Below, in pieces: positions 1 to 8,285 of a DNA stretch of 59,944 nucleotides. The stretch comes from an uncultured Prevotella sp. (GTDB lineage Bacteria > Bacteroidota > Bacteroidia > Bacteroidales > Bacteroidaceae). The notes below the pieces were generated by a model. It was not told the origin of the DNA, ran no database searches, and saw only the letters and a program-made list of their open reading frames with translations. Where the stretch lies: NCBI RefSeq assembly GCF_946404925.1, contig NZ_CAMJFM010000017.1, positions 1 to 59,944 of the forward strand. Direction: 5' to 3'. The position numbers and the translations under genes are program-made. Position 1 is the first letter of the stretch. Each line of letters opens with the position of its first letter.

Positions 1-1229
1 TGTTTCAATCTGCGATAGAGGGTTCGGTCACTAATACCCAGCTCCTGGGCGGCTTTCTTGCGGTTGCCATGATTACGCTCAAGGGCCTTTTCGAGCATCT
101 GCTTGCCAAGGTCGTTGAGGTTCAGGCTCTCCAACTCCTTCTCGGGCTCGATATACTCCTCGGCGTAGGCATCCTCTGCAGAGGTGAGAGGTGAGAGGTG
201 AGAGGTGAGAGGTGAGACTGTGGGCAAAGTAGAGGCGGGAACATGCTCAACCTGAGGAGCTACGGGCGATGCGCTCTGCACATCGTCGAGCTGCTTCTTC
301 AGCGCGCTCATCTCGCGGCGCATATCGTTCACATTGCCACGAAGCTCGAACAGTATCTTATATAGTATCTCGCGCTCGTTCTCGAAGCTATGGTCGCTGC
401 TACCCTCGCGGTGGATGGTGGCCAACTGGGTTGACTCCTGATCCTGCGGAATGAACTGCGAAAGGATGGCTGGTGTAATGGTGCGGTCGGCACTCAGAAT
501 AGACAACTGCTCGGTGATGCTCTTAAGTTGGCGCACGTTGCCGGGCCACTTATAGTGCATCAGCATCTGCTTGGCACCCTCGTCGAGCACCACGCGGTCC
601 ATTTTATATTTCTCGGCCATCTGCAGGGCAAACAGGCGGAACAACAGGATGATATCCTCGCCACGATCGCGCAAGGCAGGCATCTGTATCTGCACCTGAT
701 TAAGGCGGTAGTAGAGGTCTTCGCGGAAGCGACCCTCGCTGATGGCCTTACGGATGTTGACATTGGTAGCAGCCACGATGCGAACATCGGTCTTACGAAC
801 CTCGGTGGCACCTACTGGGATATACTCGCCATTCTCCAGCACGCGCAGCAATCGGGCCTGAGTGGCCAGAGGCAACTCGCCAACCTCATCGAGAAACAGT
901 GTGCCTTTATTGGCCACACCGAAATATCCGGGCGAATCGTTGATGGCACCAGTAAACGAACCCTTGACATGACCAAAGAGCTCAGAATCGATGGTACCCT
1001 CGGGGATAGCACCACAGTTGATGGCGAAATACTTTTCGCGGCGACGCGGAGAGTTATCGTGAATGATGCGAGGCAGGATGTCCTTACCCACTCCGCTCTC
1101 GCCTATAATAAGCACACTAAGATCGATGGGCGAGACCTTGAGGGCCACGTCCAAAGCGTTATTCAGAGCCTCGCAGTTACCTACGATATTGTAACGCTGT
1201 TTGATGTTTTGAAGTTCAGATGTCTTCAT
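1..1229 (-). CDS. Sigma-54-dependent transcriptional activator, AAA+/Fis type (3' end off window)
   Basis: This gene activates RNA polymerase carrying sigma-54 by ATP hydrolysis. Reading from the ATG at 1229 the frame stays open to position 1, so the C-terminus lies outside the window. Residues 43-50 are a Walker A (GESGVGKD), residues 90-95 are the sigma-54 contact loop as GSFTGA (usual form GAFTGA), and LFLDEV at 111-116 is Walker B. A Fis-type helix-turn-helix (residues about 385-409) ends the visible part. The AAA+ domain starts almost at residue 1, so no receiver, GAF or PAS input domain is present; control must come from another protein or from expression. Between AAA+ and HTH, about residues 338-350 are encoded by five AGGTGAG heptamers and read SPLTSHLSPLTS. 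The family is certain; the regulon is unknown. Confidence 0.93.
   Translation of the reverse strand, partial: MKTSELQNIKQRYNIVGNCEALNNALDVALKVSPIDLSVLIIGESGVGKDILPRIIHDNSPRRREKYFAINCGAIPEGTIDSELFGHVKGSFTGAINDSPGYFGVANKGTLFLDEVGELPLATQARLLRVLENGEYIPVGATEVRKTDVRIVAATNVNIRKAISEGRFREDLYYRLNQVQIQMPALRDRGEDIILLFRLFALQMAEKYKMDRVVLDEGAKQMLMHYKWPGNVRQLKSITEQLSILSADRTITPAILSQFIPQDQESTQLATIHREGSSDHSFENEREILYKILFELRGNVNDMRREMSALKKQLDDVQSASPVAPQVEHVPASTLPTVSPLTSHLSPLTSAEDAYAEEYIEPEKELESLNLNDLGKQMLEKALERNHGNRKKAAQELGISDRTLYRRLK
182..216. repeat. Heptamer tandem repeat, AGGTGAG x5, inside the sigma-54 activator gene
   Basis: Five perfect copies of AGGTGAG lie in tandem. Read on the coding (minus) strand they give the in-frame peptide SPLTSHLSPLTS in the linker between the AAA+ and HTH domains. 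The same unit recurs in mfd, the MetH-activation gene, the porin gene and, as an octamer form, in pyrC. Confidence 0.95.
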
Positions 1230-1237
1230 TGAGCTGA

Positions 1238-1245
1238 CAAAATTA
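1238..1245 (-). promoter_or_regulatory. Candidate -7 box (TAATTTTG) for the sigma-54 activator
   Basis: TAATTTTG on the minus strand matches the Bacteroidota -7 consensus TAnnTTTG and ends 8 nt before the ATG at 1229, so the transcript leader would be very short or absent. No convincing -33 box is seen. A small hairpin (ATCTGC/GCAGAT, 1264-1282) lies between this box and the upstream gene. Confidence 0.5.
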
Positions 1246-1293
1246 CATATTTTTTCTGAAACATCTGCAATTTTGGCAGATTTTTAACGCTTA

Positions 1294-2298
1294 TTACTTA
1301 ACTTTCTTATCAAGCTTGATTAAAAGCAGCCCTATTGCAGTCCAAATGAGCTCGCGAACGCGCACCAACAAGGCTACAAAGATACCCGCATTGGCCGTCA
1401 TACTGAGACCCTCGGTACTCATCAGGAATCCGCCCTCGCGACCACCCAACTGCAGCGGCATGAAGAACAGCATGTTAGCAAACAGCGTGGTAAAGGCATA
1501 TATCAATATGCACTGAGGAATGGTAACCTCTGGCATGATGACAAGCAAGATAAAATAAATCTCGAACGTTGACGCTAGGCGGCACAGCAACTCGAGGATT
1601 ACTGCCGACTTGAAAGTGCGTGGATTGAGGTTGTGCAGCGCAGCTATCTGCTGATCGACCTCAGCCAATTTTTCGCGATTGTTTTCGATGTAAGGCTGGG
1701 CCCACTTCTTGACCATAGGAAAGTGGCTGAGCAACTTCATGCCCGTCATGGCGATGCCGCGTTTATAGCCACGTAGGAAGAACCAGATGGCCAGCAAGGC
1801 GATAGCAGCAATGATGGGCAAGAGGATGTAGCTTAGGGGCGTCATCTTCTGCGTAACCACATAAAGGGGCACACTTAGCAGCCAGAACCAGAAGTGACTG
1901 TATATATGAGTCATCACATAAAGGATGACACTCGAAGATGCACGCTGTCCACCAATCTTGGGCGAGAGCGACATGATGCGATAAGGCTCGCCACCCATCA
2001 GTCCGCCAGGTGTGGCGTAGTTGAGTGCAAAGGCCGAGATGGTGATCTTGTAGAGCCACCAGAAGCCCACCTTGCATTTGCGGCAAACACCCTGCTCATT
2101 GCCTATGGTGTTGATGATGAGATACCATGAGGCGGTGTTGATCATATAAAGGAACGCCCACAGCACCAGCACATTGGCAAACCAATAGCCTGCATGCTGA
2201 ATGCCCGCCCAAGCCTGACCGAAGTCAAGCTGGGAGGCCATTATGATGAGAACTAACAGTCCGAAAAGGAAAAAGTAGTTCTGATACTTTTTATTCAT
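1294..2298 (-). CDS. Lysylphosphatidylglycerol-synthase-TM / flippase-like membrane protein (YbhN/AglD family)
   Basis: The product is a 334-residue polytopic inner-membrane protein with about eight hydrophobic segments, beginning with one at residues 8-22. The conserved loop YATPGGLMGGEPYR near residues 94-107 is typical of the UPF0104/PF03706 family, which is related to the flippase half of MprF and to the archaeal AglD proteins. The catalytic aminoacyl-transferase half of MprF is absent, so a role in moving or organising a polyprenol- or phospholipid-linked substrate is inferred only from the family. It starts 18 nt downstream of pdxA and is probably cotranscribed with it. The substrate cannot be told from sequence. 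Confidence 0.8.
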   Translation of the reverse strand: MNKKYQNYFFLFGLLVLIIMASQLDFGQAWAGIQHAGYWFANVLVLWAFLYMINTASWYLIINTIGNEQGVCRKCKVGFWWLYKITISAFALNYATPGGLMGGEPYRIMSLSPKIGGQRASSSVILYVMTHIYSHFWFWLLSVPLYVVTQKMTPLSYILLPIIAAIALLAIWFFLRGYKRGIAMTGMKLLSHFPMVKKWAQPYIENNREKLAEVDQQIAALHNLNPRTFKSAVILELLCRLASTFEIYFILLVIMPEVTIPQCILIYAFTTLFANMLFFMPLQLGGREGGFLMSTEGLSMTANAGIFVALLVRVRELIWTAIGLLLIKLDKKVK

Positions 2299-2315
2299 TG
2301 ATAGTTATGTCGAGT

Positions 2316-3353
2316 TTACTTAAATACGTCCTTGGCGCGGGGCATGGCAAAACGTGCCTTGTCGCCATCCTCACGCTTCTCGTGATAGAGCTTGGGCAGA
2401 GGGTTGCCCATAGGCTCGTCGTACTCCTTGCGATGGCGGAACATATCGACTGCGGTGTAGATGGCCTGACGCAGCGATGTGGCATCAGCGATGCCCTGAC
2501 CCGCAATCTCGAACGATGGTCCGTGATCGGTAGTGGTGCAGATTGCAGTGATGCCTGCCTTGAGTTTTACGCCGAACTCAGGAGCCAGCGAGTTGAATGG
2601 CAGCATGCCCTGATCGTCGTACATGGCCAGAATGCCATCAAACTGCTCGTGATTGTTGCATGCAAAGAACTCCTCAGCAGCATAAGGACCAAAGGCCTGA
2701 ACATTCTGCTTTTCGAGCTCGGCAATAGCGGGAGCGATGATCTGCTCCTCCTCGGTGCCAGGCTGAGGATTGAGCGCCAGCACGGCTATGCGGGGATTAT
2801 TGATGCGGAAGTCGCGCTTCAGACTATTGAAGAAGATTTTGCCCTTCTCTACTATCTTCTCGGTGCTGATAGCCTGAGCCACCTCCTTGATGGGCAGGTG
2901 GTTGGTGAGCAAGCCTATGCGCACACGATCGCTAAGCATGATGGTGAGTGCCTTTTCCTCGCGATTAGGGTTGGGATTAGGCACCACAGGACCCAGCACC
3001 AGCACATCGTACAGATGTTTCTGCATGTCCTCCTTAGCGCGAGCCACAGCCTGTTTGGCAGCATGATCGCTGGCCTCGGTGGGTGTGCCAAACTCGATGG
3101 GCACCTCGTCGTCGAAGGTAGCAAGCAGGTTTACGCGCCCGTCTCTGGCCTCCTCGGCATCTTTAATGATGGTAAACTGGGTTTCTATGTTCAGCGCCTT
3201 ACGATGGAAGGTAGCTGCTTTTGGCGACCCATATATAATAGGTGTACACATATCCAGCATCATGGGATCCTCGAAAGCACGTAGGATGACCTCGTAGCCT
3301 ATGCCGTTGGTGTCGCCATGCGTGATTGCCACGCGAATTTTACGATTTTCCAT
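2316..3353 (-). CDS. pdxA: 4-hydroxythreonine-4-phosphate dehydrogenase
   Basis: PdxA oxidises 4-phosphohydroxy-threonine in the deoxyxylulose-5-phosphate-independent branch of vitamin B6 synthesis and acts in the cytoplasm as a dimer. The 345-residue length fits. Visible family motifs are THGDTNGIGYEV near the start, the metal-ligand stretch TNHLPIKEVA, YDDQGMLPF and DHGPSFEIAGQG. In the E. coli enzyme three histidines bind the metal; here the middle site reads YDDQG where the enterobacterial form has HDQG, which may be a lineage variant. The gene follows rlmN after 30 nt made largely of heptamer repeats and precedes the flippase-like gene. Identification is firm. Confidence 0.93.
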   Translation of the reverse strand: MENRKIRVAITHGDTNGIGYEVILRAFEDPMMLDMCTPIIYGSPKAATFHRKALNIETQFTIIKDAEEARDGRVNLLATFDDEVPIEFGTPTEASDHAAKQAVARAKEDMQKHLYDVLVLGPVVPNPNPNREEKALTIMLSDRVRIGLLTNHLPIKEVAQAISTEKIVEKGKIFFNSLKRDFRINNPRIAVLALNPQPGTEEEQIIAPAIAELEKQNVQAFGPYAAEEFFACNNHEQFDGILAMYDDQGMLPFNSLAPEFGVKLKAGITAICTTTDHGPSFEIAGQGIADATSLRQAIYTAVDMFRHRKEYDEPMGNPLPKLYHEKREDGDKARFAMPRAKDVFK

Positions 3354-3367
3354 TATATATTTTTAGT

Positions 3368-3395
3368 TATCATTCATCAATTATCATTTATCATT
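3368..3395. repeat. Heptamer tandem repeat (TATCATT type) spanning the rlmN stop
   Basis: Four consecutive 7-mers (TATCATT, CATCAAT, TATCATT, TATCATT) run from inside the last codons of rlmN, through its stop codon at 3384-3386, toward the pdxA start. The junction of these two genes is therefore mostly repeat. Confidence 0.8.
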
Positions 3396-4457
3396 CAGGC
3401 TGTTCTTAACAGCTGTACTCAGCAGTCCGCACGCTGCAAAGATGTCCTGACCGCGACTGGCACGGATGGTGGTAAACACGCCGTGGGCAGTCAGATAGTC
3501 GCGCAGGGCCTCCATACGCTTCTCGTCAGCTCCAGGCAGATCAACGCCCGGAATCTCGTGGAATCGAATCAGATTGACGCGACAATTGAGTCCACGCAGC
3601 AGTTTGATGATTTCGCGAGCGTGAGTGGTGGTGTCGTTGAGTCCTGCAAAACAGATGTACTCGAACGAACATCGACGCTGATGACTGAAATCGTACTGTT
3701 TCAGCAGGTCAACCACCTCGGTGATAGACATCTGCTTCTCGGCAGGCATCAGCATCTGGCGCTGTTCGGGCAGCGGCGAGTGCATCGAGATAGCCACATG
3801 GCACTCGCTCTCGTCGAGGAATCGCTTAAGCTTATTCTTGACACCTACGCTTGAAACCGTAATACGGCGGGGACTCCAGGCGTAACCATAATCGCTGGTC
3901 AATACCTCGGTGGCACGCAACACGGCATCAAGGTTGTCCATTGGTTCGCCCTGCCCCATAAACACGATGTTAGTGAGTGTTTCGCGCTCGGGCAGCGAGT
4001 ATATCTGATTCAGAATGTCGCCAGCAGTCAGACTACCCTCGTAGCCCTGCTTACCCGTCTGACAGAACAAGCAGTTCATCTTGCAACCCACCTGGCACGA
4101 CACACAGAGTGTGGCGCGGTCGCCAATTCCCGAGCCTTGCTCGCCTACCCGTTGCCTTTCAGGGATGTAGACGGTTTCTACGAAATGTCCACTCGCCACA
4201 GGGAACAGGTATTTGATGGTACCATCCTTAGAATGCTGACTATCGATAGGCGCCATGCAGCCCACCTGGAAGCTCTGGCTCAGTTTTTCGCGGTTCGCCT
4301 TCGATAGATTGGTCATCTCATCGATGGTGCCAACGTGCTGCTGATAGAGCCACTTGGCTATCTGGCCAGCAGTAAACTTGGGCATACCCAAATCCGTTAC
4401 TACCTGCTGCAATTCGGCAAGCGACATGCCTAATAACACCTTCTTTTCGTTGTTCAT
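3384..4457 (-). CDS. rlmN: Dual-specificity 23S rRNA (A2503) / tRNA (A37) C2-methyltransferase, radical SAM
   Basis: RlmN methylates carbon 2 of A2503 in 23S rRNA and A37 in some tRNAs, using a [4Fe-4S] cluster and S-adenosylmethionine. The radical-SAM triad is visible as CKMNCLFC (CxxxCxxC), followed by GEPMDN, and the C-terminal catalytic cysteine sits in DIFAACGLL. I start the protein at MNNEKKVLLG (4457) because a -7 box at 4474-4481 places the transcription start just upstream and the longer frame has no similarity to the family. The product is 357 residues. It is divergent from the giant fusion gene, and its 3' end is made of heptamer repeats. Confidence 0.95.
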   Translation of the reverse strand: MNNEKKVLLGMSLAELQQVVTDLGMPKFTAGQIAKWLYQQHVGTIDEMTNLSKANREKLSQSFQVGCMAPIDSQHSKDGTIKYLFPVASGHFVETVYIPERQRVGEQGSGIGDRATLCVSCQVGCKMNCLFCQTGKQGYEGSLTAGDILNQIYSLPERETLTNIVFMGQGEPMDNLDAVLRATEVLTSDYGYAWSPRRITVSSVGVKNKLKRFLDESECHVAISMHSPLPEQRQMLMPAEKQMSITEVVDLLKQYDFSHQRRCSFEYICFAGLNDTTTHAREIIKLLRGLNCRVNLIRFHEIPGVDLPGADEKRMEALRDYLTAHGVFTTIRASRGQDIFAACGLLSTAVKNSLNDK

Positions 4458-4473
4458 CTTAACTTTTTGCCTG

Positions 4474-4481
4474 CAAAGGTA
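4474..4481 (-). promoter_or_regulatory. -7 box (TACCTTTG) of rlmN
   Basis: TACCTTTG on the minus strand is 17 nt upstream of the chosen rlmN ATG, which supports the start at 4457. No good -33 box is seen 19 nt upstream. Confidence 0.6.
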
Positions 4482-4523
4482 GAAAAAAATCTTGAATAAT
4501 ATGGTTTTCTCGGAAAATATTGC

Positions 4524-4531
4524 TACTTTTG
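4524..4531 (+). promoter_or_regulatory. -7 box (TACTTTTG) of the glycosyltransferase-DUF4922-SpoIID gene
   Basis: TACTTTTG matches TAnnTTTG, lies 28 nt before the ATG at 4560 and faces away from the rlmN box, so this is a compact divergent promoter region. Confidence 0.6.
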
Positions 4532-4559
4532 CCCTGCAATAAAACAATTATTTCACAGA

Positions 4560-7500
4560 ATGAGAGAAAAAATAGACTGTTTTCTGCCTTGCAACGACCT
4601 GGAATCGGCCCGCAACGTGGTGGCGCAGATTAAGGGTAGCAAGACGATACAACATATCTATCTGCTGGTGTACGAGGACCTTGGCGAGCTGGACGGTGCG
4701 CTATGCGACTGCGAGCAGATAGTAGTAAACGACCTGACGAGTAGCGCCACCATTGCGGCTATAGCCGAGAATGCCAAAGCCGACTACGCGCTGCTGCAGA
4801 TTCGTCCACGAGAGATACAGATGGCCAAGGGTACGCTCGACCGCATGTTGCGCATAGCCAGTGACTCGGATGCAGCCATGATCTATGCCGACCACAACGA
4901 CCTGATCGACGGCAAGCTGCAGCCCCACCCCGTTATCGACTATCAGATAGGTAGTATTCGCGACGATTTCGACCTGGGATCGCTGATTCTGGTCAAGACA
5001 TCGCTGCTCAACGCTTTTGCATCGCAGACCACCGAGCACAACTACAAGTTTGCTGCAGTATATGCCCTGCGCCTGTATCTGAGCCGCGAGGGCCGCATCT
5101 TCCACATCAACGAGAAACTGTATACCGAGCAGGAGACCGACACCCGCGCCTCGGGCGAGAAGCAGTTCGACTACGTGAATCCACGCAATCGCGAGGTACA
5201 GATTGAGATGGAGCATGCTGCTACAGCCCATCTGGCTGCCATTGGCGCCAAGATCGACCCATCGTTCTATCGTCGCCCCGACTTCAACGAGCAGGAGTTC
5301 GACGTAGAAGCATCAGTGGTCATCCCTGTCTACAACCGCGAAAAGACCATCTGTGATGCCGTGAACAGCGCCTTGAGCCAGAAGACGAAGTTCAAGTTCA
5401 ACGTGATTGTGGTAGATAACCACTCTACTGACGGAACAACCGAATTGCTGCGTGGATTCCACGACGAGCGACTGATACACATCATACCCGAGCGCTACGA
5501 CCTGGGCATTGGCGGATGCTGGAACACAGCCATCCACGACGACCGTTGCGGACGATTTGCCGTACAGCTGGATAGCGACGACCTCTATTCATCGCCCAAG
5601 ACGCTGCAGCAGATTGTAGACGCCTTCTACAAGCAGAATGCAGCGATGGTGATAGGCTCGTATCGCATGTGCGACTTCGACCTGAACACCCTTCCACCAG
5701 GACTTATTGACCACGCTGAGTGGACTGACGAGAACGGACCTAACAATGCCCTTCGCATCAACGGACTTGGAGCGCCACGCGCCTTCTTCACACCGCTGCT
5801 GCGCCAGGTGGGATTCCCCAACACCAGCTATGGCGAGGATTACGCGCTGGGCCTCATCTTCTCGCGCCACTACCGCATAGGCCGCATTTTCACAGAGCTT
5901 TACCTCTGCCGCCGTTGGGGTGGCAACAGCGATGCTGCGCTATCAATAGATAAGGTGAATGCCAACAATCTGTATAAGGATCAGTTGCGATCGCTCGAGA
6001 TTATGGCACGCCAGCAGATGCTGCAAGGCAAGCAGGAACTGATAAACGACTCGCCACTCATGCGATTCTTCAATCGCCAGCTGGAGAAGTGGGATGATGC
6101 CCGCCTGCGTTATCAGGATCTGCGCAACGTTAAGACACGCGAACTGGTGGTGGGCACATCTACCATGAAGGTGCAGTGGAACCCCGCCCGCATCGTATCA
6201 ACAGGTGCCAAGATCGACAAACAGACGCTGGCCGAGCGCCCCTGTTTCCTGTGCGAGCAGAACCGCCCCAAGGAGCAGGTAAAGAAGTCGATCGACGGAC
6301 AGTATGAACTGCTGGTAAACCCCTACCCCATACTGCCCATACACTTCACCATCCCATCAGTCAAGCACGAGCCACAGCTCATTCGCAACTCATACAGCGA
6401 GATACACAAGCTGCTAAGCGAGTACCCCAGCATGATGGTGTTCTACAACGGACCTAAGTGCGGTGCATCAGCACCTGACCATGCTCACTTCCAGGGAGGA
6501 ACATCAGGCGTACTGCCACTGCAGATGGCTTGGCAGAGGCTATCGCGCAACCTGAAGCCGATATTGAACCTGAACGACGAGGAGGGTATCTCGCTAATAG
6601 AGGAATACCCATGCCCCGCACTACTAATACACAGCAAATCGGAGTATAGCGACGAGCAGCTGTTCATACGCTTGTATGAGGCACTGCCATTGCCAGAGGG
6701 CGAGCCAGAGCCAATGATGAACATTGTAAGCTGGCGACATGATACCGACTACTACTCGGTAGTGTTCCCACGAAAAAAGCATCGTCCCGACTGCTACTAC
6801 AAGGAGGGCGACGAGCAGTTCATCATATCGCCGGGAGCTCTCGACATGTCGGGATTCATCGTTACTCCACGCAAGGAGGACTTTGAGCGACTCACCCCAG
6901 AGATAGCCTTAGGCATACTGAACGAGGTATCGCTACAGCCCGACGAGCTTAAGCAGATAATCGCCAAGCTGCAAGCCACCCAAAGTTCAATGGTCAATGG
7001 TCAATGGTCAATGAAAAAAGAGCCCAACGTCACCGTTGGTATCGTGAGTGGCGAGCGCATTTCATTCAGTCTGAACAAGCCTTATGTGGCTAAGGGCGAA
7101 GTGATTACAGGCGACCAGGTGGTTGAGTTCAGCGAGGGTGGCATCCTGTGGCGAGGCACCCAGTATCGTAACCTCACCTTCACCCCACAATCTAAGGACG
7201 CTTCGTTCTCGCTCAACGATGTAACCATAGGCGTTAACTTCCACTGGGAGCGCAAGGAGACGCAGACCTTCGAGGGCACCCTGCGCATTGTGGTCGAGGC
7301 CGATAAGATTGTGGCTATCAACGAGTTGCCCGTCGAGAAATACCTTACCAGCGTCATCTCGAGCGAGATGAGTTCTACATCAAGTCTTGAGTTCCTCAAG
7401 GCCCACGCGGTGATATCGCGCTCGTGGCTGCTGGCCCAGATAGAGAAGCGCAAACAGCACGAGAGCGGTGGCGACAACTTCTTCTCGTTCACCAAGAGCG

Positions 7501-8234
7501 ACAACGAGTTCATTCGCTGGTACGACCGCGAGGATCACACCATCTTCGATGTGTGTGCCGACGACCACTGCCAGCGCTATCAAGGCATCACCCGCGCCAA
7601 CAACACCCACGTCGAGGAGGCCATCAGTCAGACTCGCGGTCAGGTGCTGATGTACGAGGATGAGATATGCGACGCACGATTCTCGAAGTGTTGTGGCGGT
7701 GTTACCGAGGAGTTCCAGTATTGTTGGGAGGATACCCCCAAGCCTTATCTGGTATCATTCCACGATCCTTACTGCAACACCAACGATAAGCATATCCTCT
7801 CGCAGGTGCTCAACGACTTCGATCAGGAAACGCCCGACTTCTACAGTTGGCAGGTAAAATACACCAAGGCCGAGCTGTCTGAGCTGGTTAATCGCAAGCT
7901 CAAGGACGACTTTGGCGAGATCCAGGACCTGATTCCTGTGGAGCGAGGCAAGAGTGGTCGCATCTGGAAACTCAAGATTGTGGGCACCAAGAAGACCTTC
8001 ACCATAGGTAAGGAGCTCGAGATACGTCGTGCCCTCAGCGAGAGCCACCTCTACTCTTCAGCTTTCGATGTTGAGAAGACTACCGATGGTTTCATCCTGC
8101 ATGGTAAGGGCTGGGGCCATGGTGTAGGCCTGTGCCAGATAGGTGCCGCTGTGATGGGCGAACAAGGTCACCCTTACGACGAAATTCTGCTGTTCTACTA
8201 CCGCAATGCAGAGATCAAGCGCCTTTACGATTAA
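4560..8234 (+). CDS. Giant fusion: two GT-A glycosyltransferase-like units + DUF4922 + SpoIID/LytB domain
   Basis: This 1224-residue protein has four parts. Residues 1-230 look like a GT-A fold with an acidic YADHND motif. Residues about 248-500 are a family 2 glycosyltransferase (VVIPVYNR, then QLDSDDLY with the DxD-type metal site). Residues about 510-805 match DUF4922, with a HIT/GalT/Apa-like [10 protein letters not shown] nucleotide-binding motif. Residues from 818 are a SpoIID/LytB domain ending in [12 protein letters not shown]. SpoIID-like proteins act on or enhance cutting of peptidoglycan, and the next gene is an AmpG-like muropeptide permease, so a role in wall-fragment recycling is inferred. 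There is no signal peptide at the N-terminus, which is odd for a SpoIID domain. The junction at residues 809-818 ([10 protein letters not shown]) is encoded by a heptamer repeat. Confidence 0.85.
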   Translation: MREKIDCFLPCNDLESARNVVAQIKGSKTIQHIYLLVYEDLGELDGALCDCEQIVVNDLTSSATIAAIAENAKADYALLQIRPREIQMAKGTLDRMLRIASDSDAAMIYADHNDLIDGKLQPHPVIDYQIGSIRDDFDLGSLILVKTSLLNAFASQTTEHNYKFAAVYALRLYLSREGRIFHINEKLYTEQETDTRASGEKQFDYVNPRNREVQIEMEHAATAHLAAIGAKIDPSFYRRPDFNEQEFDVEASVVIPVYNREKTICDAVNSALSQKTKFKFNVIVVDNHSTDGTTELLRGFHDERLIHIIPERYDLGIGGCWNTAIHDDRCGRFAVQLDSDDLYSSPKTLQQIVDAFYKQNAAMVIGSYRMCDFDLNTLPPGLIDHAEWTDENGPNNALRINGLGAPRAFFTPLLRQVGFPNTSYGEDYALGLIFSRHYRIGRIFTELYLCRRWGGNSDAALSIDKVNANNLYKDQLRSLEIMARQQMLQGKQELINDSPLMRFFNRQLEKWDDARLRYQDLRNVKTRELVVGTSTMKVQWNPARIVSTGAKIDKQTLAERPCFLCEQNRPKEQVKKSIDGQYELLVNPYPILPIHFTIPSVKHEPQLIRNSYSEIHKLLSEYPSMMVFYNGPKCGASAPDHAHFQGGTSGVLPLQMAWQRLSRNLKPILNLNDEEGISLIEEYPCPALLIHSKSEYSDEQLFIRLYEALPLPEGEPEPMMNIVSWRHDTDYYSVVFPRKKHRPDCYYKEGDEQFIISPGALDMSGFIVTPRKEDFERLTPEIALGILNEVSLQPDELKQIIAKLQATQSSMVNGQWSMKKEPNVTVGIVSGERISFSLNKPYVAKGEVITGDQVVEFSEGGILWRGTQYRNLTFTPQSKDASFSLNDVTIGVNFHWERKETQTFEGTLRIVVEADKIVAINELPVEKYLTSVISSEMSSTSSLEFLKAHAVISRSWLLAQIEKRKQHESGGDNFFSFTKSDNEFIRWYDREDHTIFDVCADDHCQRYQGITRANNTHVEEAISQTRGQVLMYEDEICDARFSKCCGGVTEEFQYCWEDTPKPYLVSFHDPYCNTNDKHILSQVLNDFDQETPDFYSWQVKYTKAELSELVNRKLKDDFGEIQDLIPVERGKSGRIWKLKIVGTKKTFTIGKELEIRRALSESHLYSSAFDVEKTTDGFILHGKGWGHGVGLCQIGAAVMGEQGHPYDEILLFYYRNAEIKRLYD
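6984..7011. repeat. Heptamer tandem repeat (TGGTCAA x3 plus AGTTCAA) at the DUF4922/SpoIID junction
   Basis: Three perfect TGGTCAA units preceded by a variant AGTTCAA join the two halves of the fusion gene in frame. The final unit runs directly into ATGAAAAAAGAG, a natural start for the SpoIID part. With one unit fewer the upstream frame would end CAA TGA, with TGA overlapping that ATG. Confidence 0.93.
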
Positions 8235-8285
8235 TGTTTAATCTTTAATGTATAATGTTTAATCTTTAATGTTTAATCTTTAATG
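8231..8285. repeat. Heptamer tandem repeat (TTTAATC/TTTAATG) filling the fusion gene-ampG junction
   Basis: The whole space between the stop codon at 8232-8234 and the ATG at 8283-8285 is made of alternating TTTAATC and TTTAATG units with one TATAATG variant. The upstream stop is part of TAATG, and the downstream start codon is the ATG of the last unit. Confidence 0.93.

Noticed and set aside
182..216. Tandem AGGTGAG units as a CRISPR array
   Set aside because: Units are 7 bp with no spacers and no cas genes are present in the window.
2298..3284. Open frame of 328 codons opposite pdxA
   Set aside because: It mirrors pdxA codon structure; no promoter, start signal or family match is seen.
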